64,000 nt of DNA from Nereocystis luetkeana (taxonomy: Eukaryota; Sar; Phaeophyceae; Laminariales; Laminariaceae). The notes beneath the pieces are model-generated. The model saw nothing but the letters and a program-made list of their open reading frames with translations. It was not told the origin of the DNA and did no database searches. Location of the stretch: contig JARUPZ010000005.1 of assembly GCA_031213475.1 (NCBI GenBank), positions 4,131,732-4,195,731 of the forward strand, read 5' to 3'. Shown piece by piece: positions 1-11,108 of this stretch. Made by a program: the position numbers and the translations under genes. Positions within the stretch are counted from its first letter, which is position 1. Each line of letters starts with the position of its first letter.

Positions 1-35
1 AATCAGAAGGAAACATTGTGATGAAAACATGTTGA

Positions 36-179
36 GTTTTATCATCATTATCGTCAACGTCACCATGATCATGATCGTCACCATCACCATCATCACTAGC
101 GTCATCGTCGGCATCGACATCGTCATCACCATCATTACCGTCATCGCGAATATCGCCATCATCATCGCCATCATCATCT

Positions 180-271
<92 letters not shown>

Positions 272-275
272 GTCG

Positions 276-325
<50 letters not shown>

Positions 326-377
326 GTCATCATCATCATCATCATCATCATCATATCATCATCATCATCATCATCAG
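36..377. repeat. (ATC)n microsatellite
   Basis: This is a long, slightly interrupted ATC/ATT trinucleotide array with a few CGT and CAC variants. One reading frame is open for about 130 codons of mostly isoleucine, which is a product of the repeat and not a gene. Confidence 0.95.
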
Positions 378-427
378 TCATCGCTCGCAATTATCCCATA
401 TGTCGCTGTACAGACATATCACGATAG

Positions 428-456
428 TCTGTCTATCTATCTATCTATCTATCTAC
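428..456. repeat. (TCTA)n microsatellite
   Basis: Short tetranucleotide array of TCTA units immediately after the ATC array. A second short array (CATACAGAT-like units) follows near 594-625. Confidence 0.85.
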
Positions 457-625
457 AGATCATCTAGATCCTAACCTACTGTGATATGGTGTTCTGTTGA
501 GCAGGATCTGCTTAGTACACATCCAATCCAGGGAACCTGTCCTAGACCATGCAGATTATCATTAAGGCTCCCATGCGGCAACATGAGCTAGATCATACAG
601 ATCATACAGATCATACAGATAGGGA

Positions 626-1646
626 ACCCACCTATCTGCACTCACAGATCTAGCCATCAAGTGGAAATGATATGTAGATGATCTGCAGATGGTATGCAGA
701 TGATGTGCCCGAGGTGCGTATATACCCAGATATACACGAAAGATGCAAAAGAGGCGTTTTCGGACTCGGACACATGCTATCATACGTACGATAGGGGTGG
801 ACCTTTTCGGTTTCTGGGGCGATTCTGACTTGATAATAATATAGGAGCTCTACCGATTACATCACTCAAAACACTGAGTTTTGAGGAAACGTGAAAGAAA
901 GCGCTAACTCGATCGGCCTATTCTAGGTATTGAAGATACAACGAAATGACATTTTGAAAGAGGGATGACGGCAGTTACGGCGTTACGTGTAATTTCTCGT
1001 AGTGATGAAAGCCCGCCGTACGTGCGTAACTCCAAACGCTGGTTACCTGTAACTACGCGTAGGGGGGAGCCCCCATTTGCCGTAACTGCCATCCCCGACT
1101 GAAATCAAGAGGTGATGTTCCAACCATATTGGGCAAGAGTTCCTCAGTCAACCCTTTTATTGGGCAGGAAATATGCTCGAGTCTAATAACACCGGTAGTT
1201 CCACGTGATTTGTCCCAAAAACGGAACTAGAACTCCTAAAAGTGTTTTTTAAAGTAGTTTGAGTCTTCCTACGAGGTGCGGGAGAATCTACATCCTCATT
1301 TCTTTAGTTTCGAATAGCCGCATCTTCGACCACCTTTTTCCTAGTATTTCGGGATGAACTTTGTCATCATCCTTCGACCATCTTGTTGTCTGCATATACG
1401 AATAATCAGGGTGGGCTAATGTGATATGAGCGAAGTACTCATGGGCTATAGATATAGATAATATAGCCTTCAGTTTTGAAGTATCAGGCATACGAGAATC
1501 ATCCAAAGAATGGATTCACCCGGCGGATATTCCGTTAGTCGAGAGTAACGTTCTTTTAGGAATGTCCTTTGGGGCGGATAGTCCGTTAGACGAGAGCAAT
1601 GTTCCTTAACGCAGTTGGGACCATAAAGTGAGAAGTTCTTATATTA
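626..1646. other. No gene recognised
   Basis: I see no coding exon, RNA gene or known element here. By position it lies downstream of GH1 exon 4 and is probably intronic to that gene, whose remaining exons were not found in the window. Confidence 0.5.
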
Positions 1647-1757
1647 TTACGGGGGACCATAGTTAATAGGACCTATGGTATACATAAAAACCTACCGTAC
1701 ATATTTAACGATTTTTACCAAACAATATTTGGTCCTATTAACTATGGTCCCCCGTAA
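1647..1757. mobile_element. TA-flanked MITE, family A
   Basis: A 111-bp element with terminal inverted repeats beginning TTACGGGGGACCATAGT, flanked on both sides by TA. The two halves also pair internally, so the whole unit can fold into a hairpin. TA flanks and short inverted ends are typical of Tc1/mariner-type MITEs. Other copies lie at 4265, 20268, 33500, 51181 and, split, at 5806/8423. Confidence 0.85.
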
Positions 1758-2290
1758 TAGCAGAAGAACGATCGGTAGTCATAGGAAAGTTCTTTGGGAG
1801 TACGTCAGATAAGAGGAATTTAGGAGCACCTGTGGCGTGGGGTGGGACGAGTACATCTGAGTGTCGAGTCCCACCCCCCCTACCTCTCACTTCTCTACCA
1901 GAGCACCTCCTCAGCTCTCGCCATCAATAAATAAGATATAAACCAAAAGAAGCGAAGCTCTGCTTTCCAGCTACCAGATACACCTGCGTCACTCACCCTT
2001 ACCCTTACCTCGGCCATCGCTTCGCAGTAGTGCACTGGAGCAGGAACATAGGTTTGACTGTACAGTAATTCCAAGTGATCTGTATCCGAAAACGGGAGCG
2101 CAGTCCTACAAGGGCTTTCGACCACAGCAGTATTGCACTGCACAGAGACATAAGTTTGACTACTTTTTTCCGAGCGATTTGTGCCCCCGAAACGCGGCCA
2201 GAAGCCCTGACCAGGATTTTGACCACTACTATAGTGCACAACATAGAAACAGATGCTTGACTCTAATCCCACGTTTTTTGCCCCTTTAAA

Positions 2291-2400
2291 ACGAGACTGC
2301 AGTTCTTGACGGGTTAAGTAAACCTTTTCAAGGCTGCAGTGCCGTTTTGGGGATAAACCCCTGCAGAAATTGAGTGGTTTGTCCCCAGAGCGGGACTACA
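2291..2400. mobile_element. Degenerate piggyBac-like MITE, family B
   Basis: An imperfect inverted repeat carrying the family B words GTTTTGGGGA and GTTTGTCCCCA. Both ends have decayed. Assigned by resemblance to the clearer copies at 5057, 24571 and 63513. Confidence 0.4.
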
Positions 2401-2841
2401 GCAGTACTGTAGTCCTACTATTGATACTGTCACCGTCTCGGCAGTCATGAACGTTTTAGCCGAAAAATGCTACCAGGTATTAATACCACTCCGGCCGGAA
2501 ACATAGAGACCGCTTGTGCATTGATATGAAGACGAACCGGTCATTACATTTCTGCCCACAGCGGTATACGCTATACCATACTATTAGTAAGTATTACCAG
2601 TAAGTATCACTCTGGCCGGAAATATAGGGGCCGTTTCTACATTAACATAAAGACCAAGCGGTCATTATATTTACGCCCGGAGTGGCATGTGCTATATATA
2701 CCACTATACCATACTCTTAGTACGTATTACCAGTAAGTATCTGATACATGCCACACTTCGTATTACAGTATTAATAGTATACCCCTTTTGGTAGCACGTG
2801 GGAGTTCTTGTGGAGTCACTCAGTCCAAAACCTTGCCCCAC

Positions 2842-2937
2842 CTTGCCCCCGTACTCCCTGAAGCAGGTGTCCGCGTAGGCCTCGAAGGCCGGAACGATGG
2901 AGGCGTTGAGCCACCCTCCGTGCTTGTCTTCTAAAGC
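2842..2937 (-). CDS. GH1 beta-glucosidase-like, exon 4 (last exon in window)
   Basis: Thirty-two codons in phase 0 encode a GH1 segment: DKHGGWLN, then an IVPAFEAYADTCFREYG helix. In GH1 enzymes this stretch lies just before the acid/base motif (usually FNEP). The acceptor is GAGCAG, preceded on the minus strand by a C-rich tract. The preferred donor is AAG|GTGGGG, with a second possible site 10 bp further on. The acid/base and nucleophile glutamates are not encoded in this window, so catalytic competence cannot be judged. The reading frame is intact and shows no sign of decay. Confidence 0.8.
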
Positions 2938-2982
2938 CTGCTCGGCAACGAGACGCAGGGGAGGAGGGCGAGGGGGGTTGGG

Positions 2983-3045
2983 GGGGGGGGGGGGGGGCGG
3001 GGGGGGGGTTGGAGGGAGGAAGGGAGGGAGGGAGGAAGGGACGCA
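2983..3045. repeat. Poly-G / G-rich tract in GH1 intron 3
   Basis: A run of G's with few interruptions followed by GGGA/GGAA repeats. On the minus strand it is a C-rich tract close to the exon 4 acceptor and may serve as its pyrimidine tract. Confidence 0.8.
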
Positions 3046-3476
3046 TGATTTTATCGGACATACGAGTCACTGGATTATTCAGTACCTGGTATTTCTTCTT
3101 TAGGACGTACGGCCGAGAAAATACTCTCCAACAGTAGAAACCCTGTTTCAACATCTACCAGGTATAAGGAACAAATAATGGCCGAGGTCTACACAAAGCC
3201 CGGAGTTTGCACACACAAACCCGACTACTGTAATACGAGGTACCAGGTAATATTTAACAATGCGCGGCGGGAGATGAAGTCGCTATTCTCATTTCAGTTG
3301 TTGTAGATCTGCCCCCCGAAAGCCAGCGCTTGATAAATGCCTTCAACACCTATCTATTGCTCTTGCCGGTGTAAATTTTTTTTTGTTGCTGTGCTGATGC
3401 CATCGTCGTCGTATACAAAACAGTATCACAAAAAAACGCGGCAAAAACAACCCAGCAATATTAAGGCGCGGCCCAC

Positions 3477-3678
3477 CTGGGGCAGGTCCCAATGGTAAAG
3501 AGTCACCATCGGCTCGAGTCCCCTCTCCAGCAGGGCGTCGATGACGTCGTGGTAGTGCTGCACCCCCTCGGCGTTGGGCTCGTCTCCTTCCCCCTCTGGG
3601 TAGATGCGGCTCCACGCGAACGACAGGCGGAAGCCGTCGAACCCGGCGGCCTTTGCGAGGTCGGCGTCCTCCTCGTAC
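3477..3678 (-). CDS. GH1 beta-glucosidase-like, exon 3
   Basis: A 202-nt exon: one base completes a codon from exon 2, then 67 codons follow. It encodes the GH1 signatures YEEDADLAKAAGFDGFRLS, FAWSRIYPEG and LYHWDLPQ. The FRLSFAWSRI block is a core strand of the (beta/alpha)8 barrel. The His in LYHWDLP matches the conserved substrate-contact residue of the family. The acceptor is TTGTAG and the donor CAG|GTGGGC. This is the strongest single piece of evidence for the gene's identity. GH1 members hydrolyse beta-glucosides and related glycosides; the exact substrate cannot be read from this part. Confidence 0.9.
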
Positions 3679-3689
3679 CTACAAGTTGG

Positions 3690-4085
3690 AGTTGGAGTTG
3701 AAGCTGAATTTTAATTATAATTCGAAGTTCAACGTCAAGCTTGCAACTTTTTATTCAGGTTTTCAATGTGAATTTGACGTTGGAGTAGTTTTTTACTTCG
3801 AATTTCAAGGTGCGGCTTAATTTGAGGTTACTTTTGGAAGATGAAGTTGAATTTTCAATCGAAAGTTTTAGGCCGAATTTACAGTTAGTTTGCTTTTTAA
3901 TTTGCAACCCTGAAGTTAGAGGTTACGTTAGAAGATAAATTCCAAGTTGAACTCGAGCTGCTGAGTTTGCAGTTGGAGATGCAGTTGAGTTCGAGGGTAC
4001 GTTGGCTTTTTTTAATTGTCCAGTGCAGTTGAAGGTGAAGTTGAAGTTGAAGTTGAAGTTGCACTTCGATGTGCACTTGAGTTTG
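3690..4085. repeat. Degenerate GAAGTT-rich minisatellite
   Basis: An AT-rich stretch built from variants of GAAGTTGAATTT, becoming a clean GAAGTT hexamer array near 4028-4062. A related short array recurs at 5220-5285. It lies in GH1 intron 2. Confidence 0.7.
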
Positions 4086-4264
4086 ACGTTACAAATACCA
4101 TTGAATTTTGTAAGTTACCAGACACCAGACACATTGCTACAATAGAGGTACACCTATACTTTCTGAGGCTTTTTCACGTGATTGTAGTACAGGAGCTCTT
4201 CTTACCTCACCCCGCCCCTTTAGTAATACAGTGTACATGAACTTGAATTTGACTCTATTTCCTA

Positions 4265-4369
4265 TTACGGGGGACCATAGTTAACAGGACCTATGGTACA
4301 CATAAAAACCTATATGTTTAACCATTTTTACTAACAATAGTTGGCCCTGTTAACTATGGCCCCCCGTAA
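4265..4369. mobile_element. TA-flanked MITE, family A
   Basis: A 105-bp copy with TTACGGGGGACC inverted ends and TA on both sides, in GH1 intron 2. Confidence 0.85.
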
Positions 4370-5056
4370 TAGTGATTTGTCCCCACAGTAGGAGCGCGGT
4401 CCTAGAAGGGGATACATGAACAATGAAAGTGCAAGCCGATGATGATGATGCACAATCCCACGGCCTAGGTAATACGTACTCGTACGTACGTACAACGAAT
4501 AGTATTTACCACTCTGTATTTGAATGTCAGGACCGCTTGCACACTACTATTGGTATATAAACGGCCCTTACAATCAGGTACAGAGTAGGGCCTGGTAACG
4601 TAATACGTACGTACAACGACTACTGTTATACTATTTATATTAGCGTACGTACACGAAAAAAAAGCAACAACCACCGACCAAAAAAAATAATCGACTTATG
4701 ACATGCTGCACTCCTTCCCGAGGCCAGAACGAGAAACAAACCATAAAATCGTGAGATTTCTTGAAAAGCGAAAAAAGAGGTGAAAACCTTGTGTTTTTTT
4801 CCTTAAGCTTGGTTTAATTTGCCGTATTAATAGTAGGCATCCTTCTGTCTGGGACCGATACAAAATATTGTGTGTCGTTTTCGGTTTTTGTTTCTTTGTT
4901 GGTGTGTGGGAACACCCCTGGGCATTGAACGATAAGGCATGCCTTCTTGGGTGCCCACCCTGACAGATAATATAATGCCCGTTTGATATTAATATCAGAG
5001 TCCAAATGTTGCTTATATCCCTGGCCAGAGTGCTCCTCAGTTGAGGGGTGTCTTAA
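4370..5056. other. No gene recognised
   Basis: AT-rich intronic sequence of the GH1 gene with scattered CGTACGTA-like words. No exon, RNA or element was identified. Confidence 0.5.
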
Positions 5057-5144
5057 CCCTTTTAGGACCGCAGTCCCGTTTGGGGACAAACTACTTGAAA
5101 TTTGTCTGGTTTGTCCCCACAATGGGACTGCGGTGCTAGAGGGG
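5057..5144. mobile_element. piggyBac-like MITE, family B
   Basis: An 88-bp hairpin element. The left flank is TTAA, then CCCTTTTAGGACCGCAGTCC; the right end mirrors it and is followed by CTAA, a one-base variant of TTAA. TTAA target sites plus ends starting with CCC are the hallmark of piggyBac-type transposons. Confidence 0.75.
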
Positions 5145-5584
5145 CTAAGGTCAGGAATAGTTTGACCAACAAATATGCCACAAATAGTACCCCTACAAAT
5201 CGTAGCGAGTGTTTGCATGTGAATTTTAAGTTGAAGTTGAAGTTTCATTCGAAGTTGAAGCTGAAGTTCCGAAGTTGGTGCAGTTGAAAGTTTGATTTTT
5301 AAGCTGCAAATTAATCAGTCAAGACAATTAATAAGTTCGAAGATGTACTGGAGAGGGGCCGCGACGAAGCGAAGCGAGGCGAGGCGAGGCGAGGCGGTTT
5401 CTCGAACAAAGACAGAAACAACCACAAAGCACATTGCGGTGATGTGGGTCAGGGTGGAAGTCAGGCTGGGGGTCAGGGTGAGAGTTGGGTGAGGCTGGGG
5501 GTGGGTTAACGGTGACTGGAGATAACCAAATACCAGGTGCCCGGTGAGAGGTAGGGGTGGGGGTGGGGGTTGGTTAGGGGAGGC

Positions 5585-5800
5585 TTTTCTTTTATTTCTG
5601 ATTTTTTTTCGCCCATCCCATTTAGTTTGTTTTATTTGCCCTTCTTGCTCCCGCTTCTTCCTGCTGTAGTCAAAACTCAGATACGGGGTCGTCAAGTAGG
5701 TTCTTCTCCCCCCCTCCCCGCTCACAGTACGCCTCTTGCATCTTTATCGCGAAAAGGGTTCGGCACTTTCTTCCCTCGTTGACTCGCGCCGATTTGTGCC
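5585..5800 (-). mobile_element. tRNA-derived SINE family, 5'-truncated copy
   Basis: On the minus strand this matches the body of the SINE at 19764-20114: the GTCGACGAGGGAAGAAA-like, TATCGCGATAAA-like and GACCCCGGATCTGAG-like segments are in the same order, with an A-rich end (T-rich on plus near 5590-5610). The tRNA-like head is missing. Confidence 0.6.
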
Positions 5801-5805
5801 TACTT

Positions 5806-5860
5806 TTACGCGGGACCATAGTAAATAGGGCCAAATATTGTAGGAAAAAATAGGTAAATA
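5806..5860. mobile_element. MITE family A, left half (interrupted)
   Basis: This is the left half of a family A MITE, ending in the internal TAGGTAAATA stretch. The matching right half resumes at 8423, so the composite repeat at 5861-8422 was inserted into it. Confidence 0.75.
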
Positions 5861-8422
5861 CAAGGCGCTTCGCTCCGCGGGCGGCCTACGCCGCCCGCTA
5901 CGCTCGCTCTGGAAGGAAAAAAAGTACATCAAATTATGCGAAGCGACAGAGGTCCACGATTGAGTTTAGGTCGTAATTGCAAACCGGCGACTTGATAATG
6001 CCAAGAGTCCCGCCGCCATGCTTCAGGAAAAAACAGCTCCGACGCCAGCTCGAATGCCACATATGCGCTTCGCGTCGCGGATGTCGTACGTACGTACATA
6101 CCCCAGGTAGGATACTGCTGTCTGTACTTATTTTCTTCTTTAGATATACTCTAATGTCTGTACTCGTATGTAGGAAGAAGGCGAAAGCACAGCACGGCAC
6201 AGTAGCAAAACAAATGAAAATGAAACCGAAAACTCGGAAAGGGAAAAAAATCCCCGTCCCCTCTCGTGAAATAATTTTCTGCCTGATTGGAACACCTTGC
6301 ACCCGGTCGAAAAGAAGAAAAGAAAAATCGCACAGAAGAGCTTTTCTCTCAGCCTCGTACGCCGTCTGCCCCTCTCGCGACCACCTCGCTACCGATTCGG
6401 TCCGGGTAAAGCTTTTATCACTCTCTGCCACAATCAGCCCCGTCGCCCGCCTCGCGTGAAGCCTGGTGCTCACCGTGGCCGTCGTTCGCCAGCTCGATAA
6501 CGTTGGTATTCAAACTGCACACCTCCTTCTTTCAACTTCAGCGTGGTCGCAAAAATAAGCACCGCTTGAATAGTATCTTGCCCTCCTGAACGACCTTTAT
6601 ATACTCGTACATACTCTATCAACAATCATAAATCGAAGCCAGACAAAGCCCGTTCATGCATCCCTCGTGTCTCGAGGCACACGCGACGCCTAGGCACGGA
6701 AGCGGCGACCGCGCTCCTTGCAACCTCCCCTCTACCCGCCAGCACCCGCTGACACCCGCGACGGCACCGGGCTCTCCCGCCGTGCCGTACTCGGAGTACA
6801 CGCACGCACACGAAACGAAAGGCGAAAAAAGGAAGAAAGGACGTGCCAAGAGAAATGGAGAAAACCAAGAACTGCTGGAAAGGTCCGGCACGTAGTAATG
6901 AAAAGCTGCCTGATTGGAGCACCTTGCACCCGGTCGAAAAGAAGAAAAGAAACAAATCGCACAGAAGAGCTTCTCTCTCAGCCTCGTACGCCGCCCGCCC
7001 CTCTCGCGACCACCTCGCTACCGATTCGGTCCGGGTAAAGCTTATATCACTCTCTGCCACAATCAGCCCCGTCGCCCGCCCCGCGTGAAGCCCGGTGCTC
7101 ACCGTGGCCGTCGTTCGCCAGCTCGATAACGTTGGTGTTCAAACTGCGCACCTCCTTCTTTCAACTTCAGCGTGGTCGCAAAAAAAGGCACTGCTTGAAT
7201 AGTATCTTGCCCTCCTGAACGACCTTCATAAACTCGTACATACTCTATCAACAATCATAAATCGAAGCCAGACAAAGCCCGTTCATGCATCCCTCGTGTC
7301 TCGAGGCACACGCGACGCCTAGGCACGAAAGCGGCGACCGCGCTCCTTGCCCCCCCTCTACCCGCCAGCACCCGCTGACACCCGCGACGGTGCCGGGTCC
7401 TCCCGCGATGCGGTGCTCGGAGAACACGCACACACACGAAACGAAAGAAGAAAAAAGGAAGAAATGGCCGAGAAAACAAAGAACTGCTGGAAAGGTCCGG
7501 CAAGTAATGAAAGGAGGCGGTTTGGAAGTGGGAGCTCTGAGAGGTCAGGGATGCACCAACCGAGCACGCTCAGGGGTTGTGATCTAAGTATGTAGTTCTA
7601 TGTCTGTACTCGTATGTAGGAAGAAGGCGAAAGCACAGCACACGGCACAGTAGCAAAACAAATGAAAATGAAACCGAAAACTCGGAAAGGGAAAAAAATC
7701 CCCGTCCCCTCTCGTGGAATAATTTTCTGCCTGATTGGAACACCTTGCACCCGGTCGAAAAGAAGAAAAGAAAAATCGCACAGAAGAGCTTCTCTCTCAG
7801 CCTCGTACGCCGTCTGCCCCTCTCGCGACCACCTCGCTACCGATTCGGTCCGGGTAAAGCTTTTATCACTCTCTGCCACAATCAGCCCCGTCGCCCGCCT
7901 CGCGTGAAGCCCGGTGCTCACCGTGGCCGTCGTTCGCCAGCTCGATAACGTTGGTGTTCAAACTGCACACCTCCTTCTTTCAACTTCAGCGTGGTCGCAA
8001 AAATAAGCACCGCTTGAATAGTATCTTGCCCTCCTGAACGACCTTCATAAACTCGTACATACTCTATCAACAATCATAAATCGAAGCCAGACAAAGCCCG
8101 TTCATGCATCCCTCGTGTCTCGAGGCACACGCGACGCCTAGGCACGAAAGCGGCGACCGCGCTCCTTGCAACCCCCCCTCTACCCGCCAGCACCCGCTGA
8201 CACCCGCGACGGTGCCGGGTCCTCCCGCGACGCGGTGCTCGGAGAACACGCACGCACACGAAACGAAAGAAGAAAAAAGGAAGAAATGGCCGAGAAAACA
8301 AAGAACTGCTGGAAAGGTCCGGCAAGTAATGAAAGGAGGCGGTTTGGAAGTGGGAGCTCTGAGAGGCCAGGGATGCACCAACCGAGCACGCTCAGGGGTT
8401 GTGATCTAAGTATGTAGTTCTA
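5861..8422 (+). mobile_element. Composite repeat R with GC palindrome, internally triplicated
   Basis: A repeat with three copies in the window (also 27511-28658 and 29623-30731, opposite strand). The left end carries a GC-rich palindrome (GCGGGCGGCC TACGCC GCCCGC near 5878-5900); the right end reads GATCTAAGTATGTAGTTCTA. All copies lie between TA dinucleotides and no long inverted ends are seen. This copy contains the core unit about three times (near 6270-6890, 6895-7600 and 7600-8422), while the other two copies have it once. No long conserved reading frame is present, so it is probably non-autonomous; the class is unknown. Confidence 0.75.
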
Positions 8423-8472
8423 TACAGTGTTTTGTGTGTACCGTAGGTCCTGTTTACTACGGTCTCCCGTAA
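8423..8472. mobile_element. MITE family A, right half (interrupted)
   Basis: This is the right half of the split MITE whose left half is at 5806-5860. It ends GGTCTCCCGTAA and is followed by TA. Confidence 0.7.
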
Positions 8473-8878
8473 TATGTACCCACTGCAAGAAAAAACAAAT
8501 ACCAGTCACCCGGTGAGAGCTGGTATAATAGGGTGTCTGCGATAATCCAGTATGGTTGGCTTAAAAAATAATTTGAAATCGACATGCACGAGGAGCTGAT
8601 TGGTTCAACAGGTGAATCAGAAGTTTCTCCGCTAGCTCTCCACTATCCAACCCACAAGAGCTACGTACCCAACCCAAGAATACATCGGTTTTTAAAACGT
8701 CATTTTTTGTCAACTTTTTTACACCCCCCAACAGCTGAATTGCTTCGTGGGATGGGGATTTTGCTTTCATATATATACCAGTAGGAAAAAAGAGACCACG
8801 AGAGACTCAACCCAATCAAAACTCTTCTTACGACCCCCCTGGGATATAGTGGCAGCAGTCGCCCACGGGCGGTCTCGC

Positions 8879-9000
8879 CTGTGGTAGGAATCGCAGGCGA
8901 CGTCTCCGTTCTCGTTCCGAGCCACCTTGGGGGGGTTCATGTGGGAGAAGGCGTCCCAGATCGTTGCCCCACGCCCCCCTTCCTTCACCGCCCCCTCAAT
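8879..9000 (-). CDS. GH1 beta-glucosidase-like, exon 2
   Basis: A 122-nt exon in phase 0 encoding IEGAVKEGGRGATIWDAFSH and NGDVACDSYHR, the expected continuation of SAAYQ from exon 1. The GRGxxIWD and GDVACDxYHR blocks are diagnostic of GH1. The acceptor is GGTAG. The only donor that keeps the frame with exon 3 is CACAG|GCGAGA, a GC rather than GT donor. A two-residue insertion (MNPP region) follows the FSH motif. The frame is open throughout. Confidence 0.85.
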
Positions 9001-9118
9001 CTACCAAGTACAAAAAGGTACCAGGTATCATGTTGAGAGGGTAAGAGGAGCGACATCAATGCGAAGCGCGGCGAACCGCGCACAGGGGACACGGGGCAGG
9101 GGACGGGGAACGAGGTAG

Positions 9119-9134
9119 AATGGGGGGGGGGGGG
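9119..9134. repeat. Poly-G tract
   Basis: Homopolymer G run in GH1 intron 1, one of many C/G tracts that mark retroelement ends in this window. Confidence 0.8.
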
Positions 9135-9341
9135 ATTAGTATTATTCCCTGGACGGAAATACAAGGAGCCTTTAGTCTTCAAGTTAGTGCACAAACGAGT
9201 ATTATATATTATAGTGCAGTCCAGAGTGGCACGAAAAACAGGGAGGGGTGCACGAAAAAGAAGAAGCGAAAACTCCGACACACCACTAGTCACACCTGTT
9301 TTCGAGACCCAGACAACGGGGCGCGCGGGGGGGGGGGGGGG

Positions 9342-9849
9342 CTACTCGATAGGAGAGATGTAGCCGATCTCATGCACGGCCGTAGCCGTATGACCATAGA
9401 CCCTCGCATCTTTACAATGCCGGGACGGAGCACGTCGGGTTTTCACCGGCCAGGCAGAAAGACATTGCGGGCACCAAGCGCGGAGCGCAGTATGGTGTCT
9501 GGCGAGTCGCATGAAGGGTGGGCAGCATCTTACCAAGAACCGCTTGTGAGGCGGACTTGCATATATATGACAGCTTCAATGAGTTCATTTAATTTCAGGT
9601 GTAGCCACTTCCAGAGACAGCAATGGGAGTAACTATGTAACTGCCTCTTGGGTGCCTTACCATTAAACACGGAGTAAAAGGTTGTTCACCTCGCACAAAA
9701 CGATCTAACTCGACAACCAGCTGTGGCCGACCGCCAAAAAAAAAGAAGAAAAAAAAAGCGGTACCCTGGTTGTCTACTGTAGCTCAAGTAGTGAGCGGCA
9801 TGTTTTACAGTGTCGTTGCCAACCGACGCCAACCCAACTTATATACAAT
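9342..9849 (-). mobile_element. Poly-C-tailed non-autonomous retroelement (C-SINE), copy 1
   Basis: A repeat of about 510 bp read on the minus strand. It begins after a C tract with GTTGGGTTGGCGTCGGTTGG, carries CATGCCGCTCACTAC, and ends CATGAGATCGGCTACA...GAGTAG followed by about 15 C's. Near full-length copies lie at 10553-11083 and 12901-13409, and truncated ones at 34010, 35728, 35868, 38252, 38641 and 60527. No reading frame is conserved. I infer a SINE-like element mobilised by the LINE at 11109; no clear pol III promoter was found. Confidence 0.7.
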
Positions 9850-10253
9850 GGGGGGGGGGGGGGGAATACCAAAACCACGGAAAATAACCTTGACCCCCTT
9901 GGGACATCAGACGGGGGTAAAAAATGACCATGAAAAAGTGTCGAAGGCGGCGACGACCACGCTCTCGTGCTTTGGGTGATGCTGATAATACAAGTTGGCA
10001 GTCCGGGGCACGATGCTGCAAGGAGTCGTACGTACGTAAGGGGCTGCATGAGCGTGACATTCTCCCACCGTCGTTCCGGTCCCTCACGCTGCTCGTAGCC
10101 GGCTGTTGATTGGTGGTAACACTCTACGGAGTGACCAACCATTGTTTTGGCCGCACCTTGTAGAGGGTAGGGGTAAACAAAGAAAACGTTTTTTTGTGGA
10201 ACGTCCGAAAAATCCCACCCCACCGGTTTGTTTTGTGTTCCATTACTTACGAG

Positions 10254-10347
10254 CCTTTTAGGACAACAACTGCAGTCCCGTTTTGGGGACAAACCCCGCA
10301 AATTATACGTCGTTTATCCTCAAAACGGAACCGCGGTACTAAAAGGG
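10254..10347. mobile_element. piggyBac-like MITE, family B
   Basis: Hairpin element with GCAGTCCCGTTTTGGGGACA in the left arm and a mirrored right arm ending AAAAGGG then TTAA. The left TTAA is lost. Confidence 0.75.
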
Positions 10348-10552
10348 TTAACGTAAAGCATGACCCTTTTATGCGGGAAGGAGCGCGGTGCCGTGCCTTG
10401 CTCTCCTTGTCATGCATGCGATGCACCCCTGCGTCATAGTTACGTTTCAGGTACTGGTGATGGTAGGTACTAAAAGCATGAACCACCTCACCCCCCCCGC
10501 CCCCCCCCCCCCCCCCCCCTCAGCGGTTGTATGGGCTCATCCGTTCCCCCCC

Positions 10553-11102
10553 TATATATTATATTACACCCTGGTACGTTGGGTTAGGGTCGGTTGGACA
10601 CTGCAAAACATGCCGCTCACTACTTGAGCTACTGTAGACTTACCAGCGTATCTTTTTTGTTTTCTTCTGTTTGTTTTTCGGCGGTCGGTTACAGGTGGCG
10701 GTCGAGTGAGATTATTTGTGCGGGATGGATAACCTTTACTCCGCACAAGGGGGATGATCGTATACCGTAATGTAGAGTTTAAGGTAAGGCACCCAAGAGA
10801 AAGGCAAATAGTGTTCCCATTGCTGTCTCTGGCAGTGGCCTCACAGGAAATAAAATGAACTCAATGAAGCTATCTACATCCCAGTCCGCCTCACAAGCGG
10901 TTCTTCGTATTTATAGGATGCAGCTCATCCTTCATGCGACTTGCCGGACACCCTCACGGCGCTTCGCGCTTGGTGCAAGCAATGTCTGCCTGGTCGATGA
11001 AAACTCGACATGCTCCGTCCCGGCATTGTAGGGATGCGATGGTCTATGGTAATATCACTACGGCCATGCATGAGATCGAGTACCCCCCCCTCCCCCCCCC
11101 CC
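10553..11102 (+). mobile_element. C-SINE, copy 2, with C-rich tail
   Basis: Plus-strand copy of the 9342 element. It starts directly after a C tract (10496-10558 region), carries GCCGCTCACTACTTGAGCTA, and ends GCATGAGATCGAGTAC followed by about 19 C-rich bases. The LINE at 11109 starts right behind it in the same orientation. Confidence 0.75.
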
Positions 11103-11108
11103 AGGAAC

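Noticed and set aside
29..427. 132-codon plus-strand open frame
   Set aside because: It is a polyisoleucine translation of the ATC microsatellite with no other support.
5861..8422. Gene family encoded by repeat R
   Set aside because: Open frames of 60-180 codons occur on both strands in all copies, but none is conserved in frame between copies or carries a known motif.
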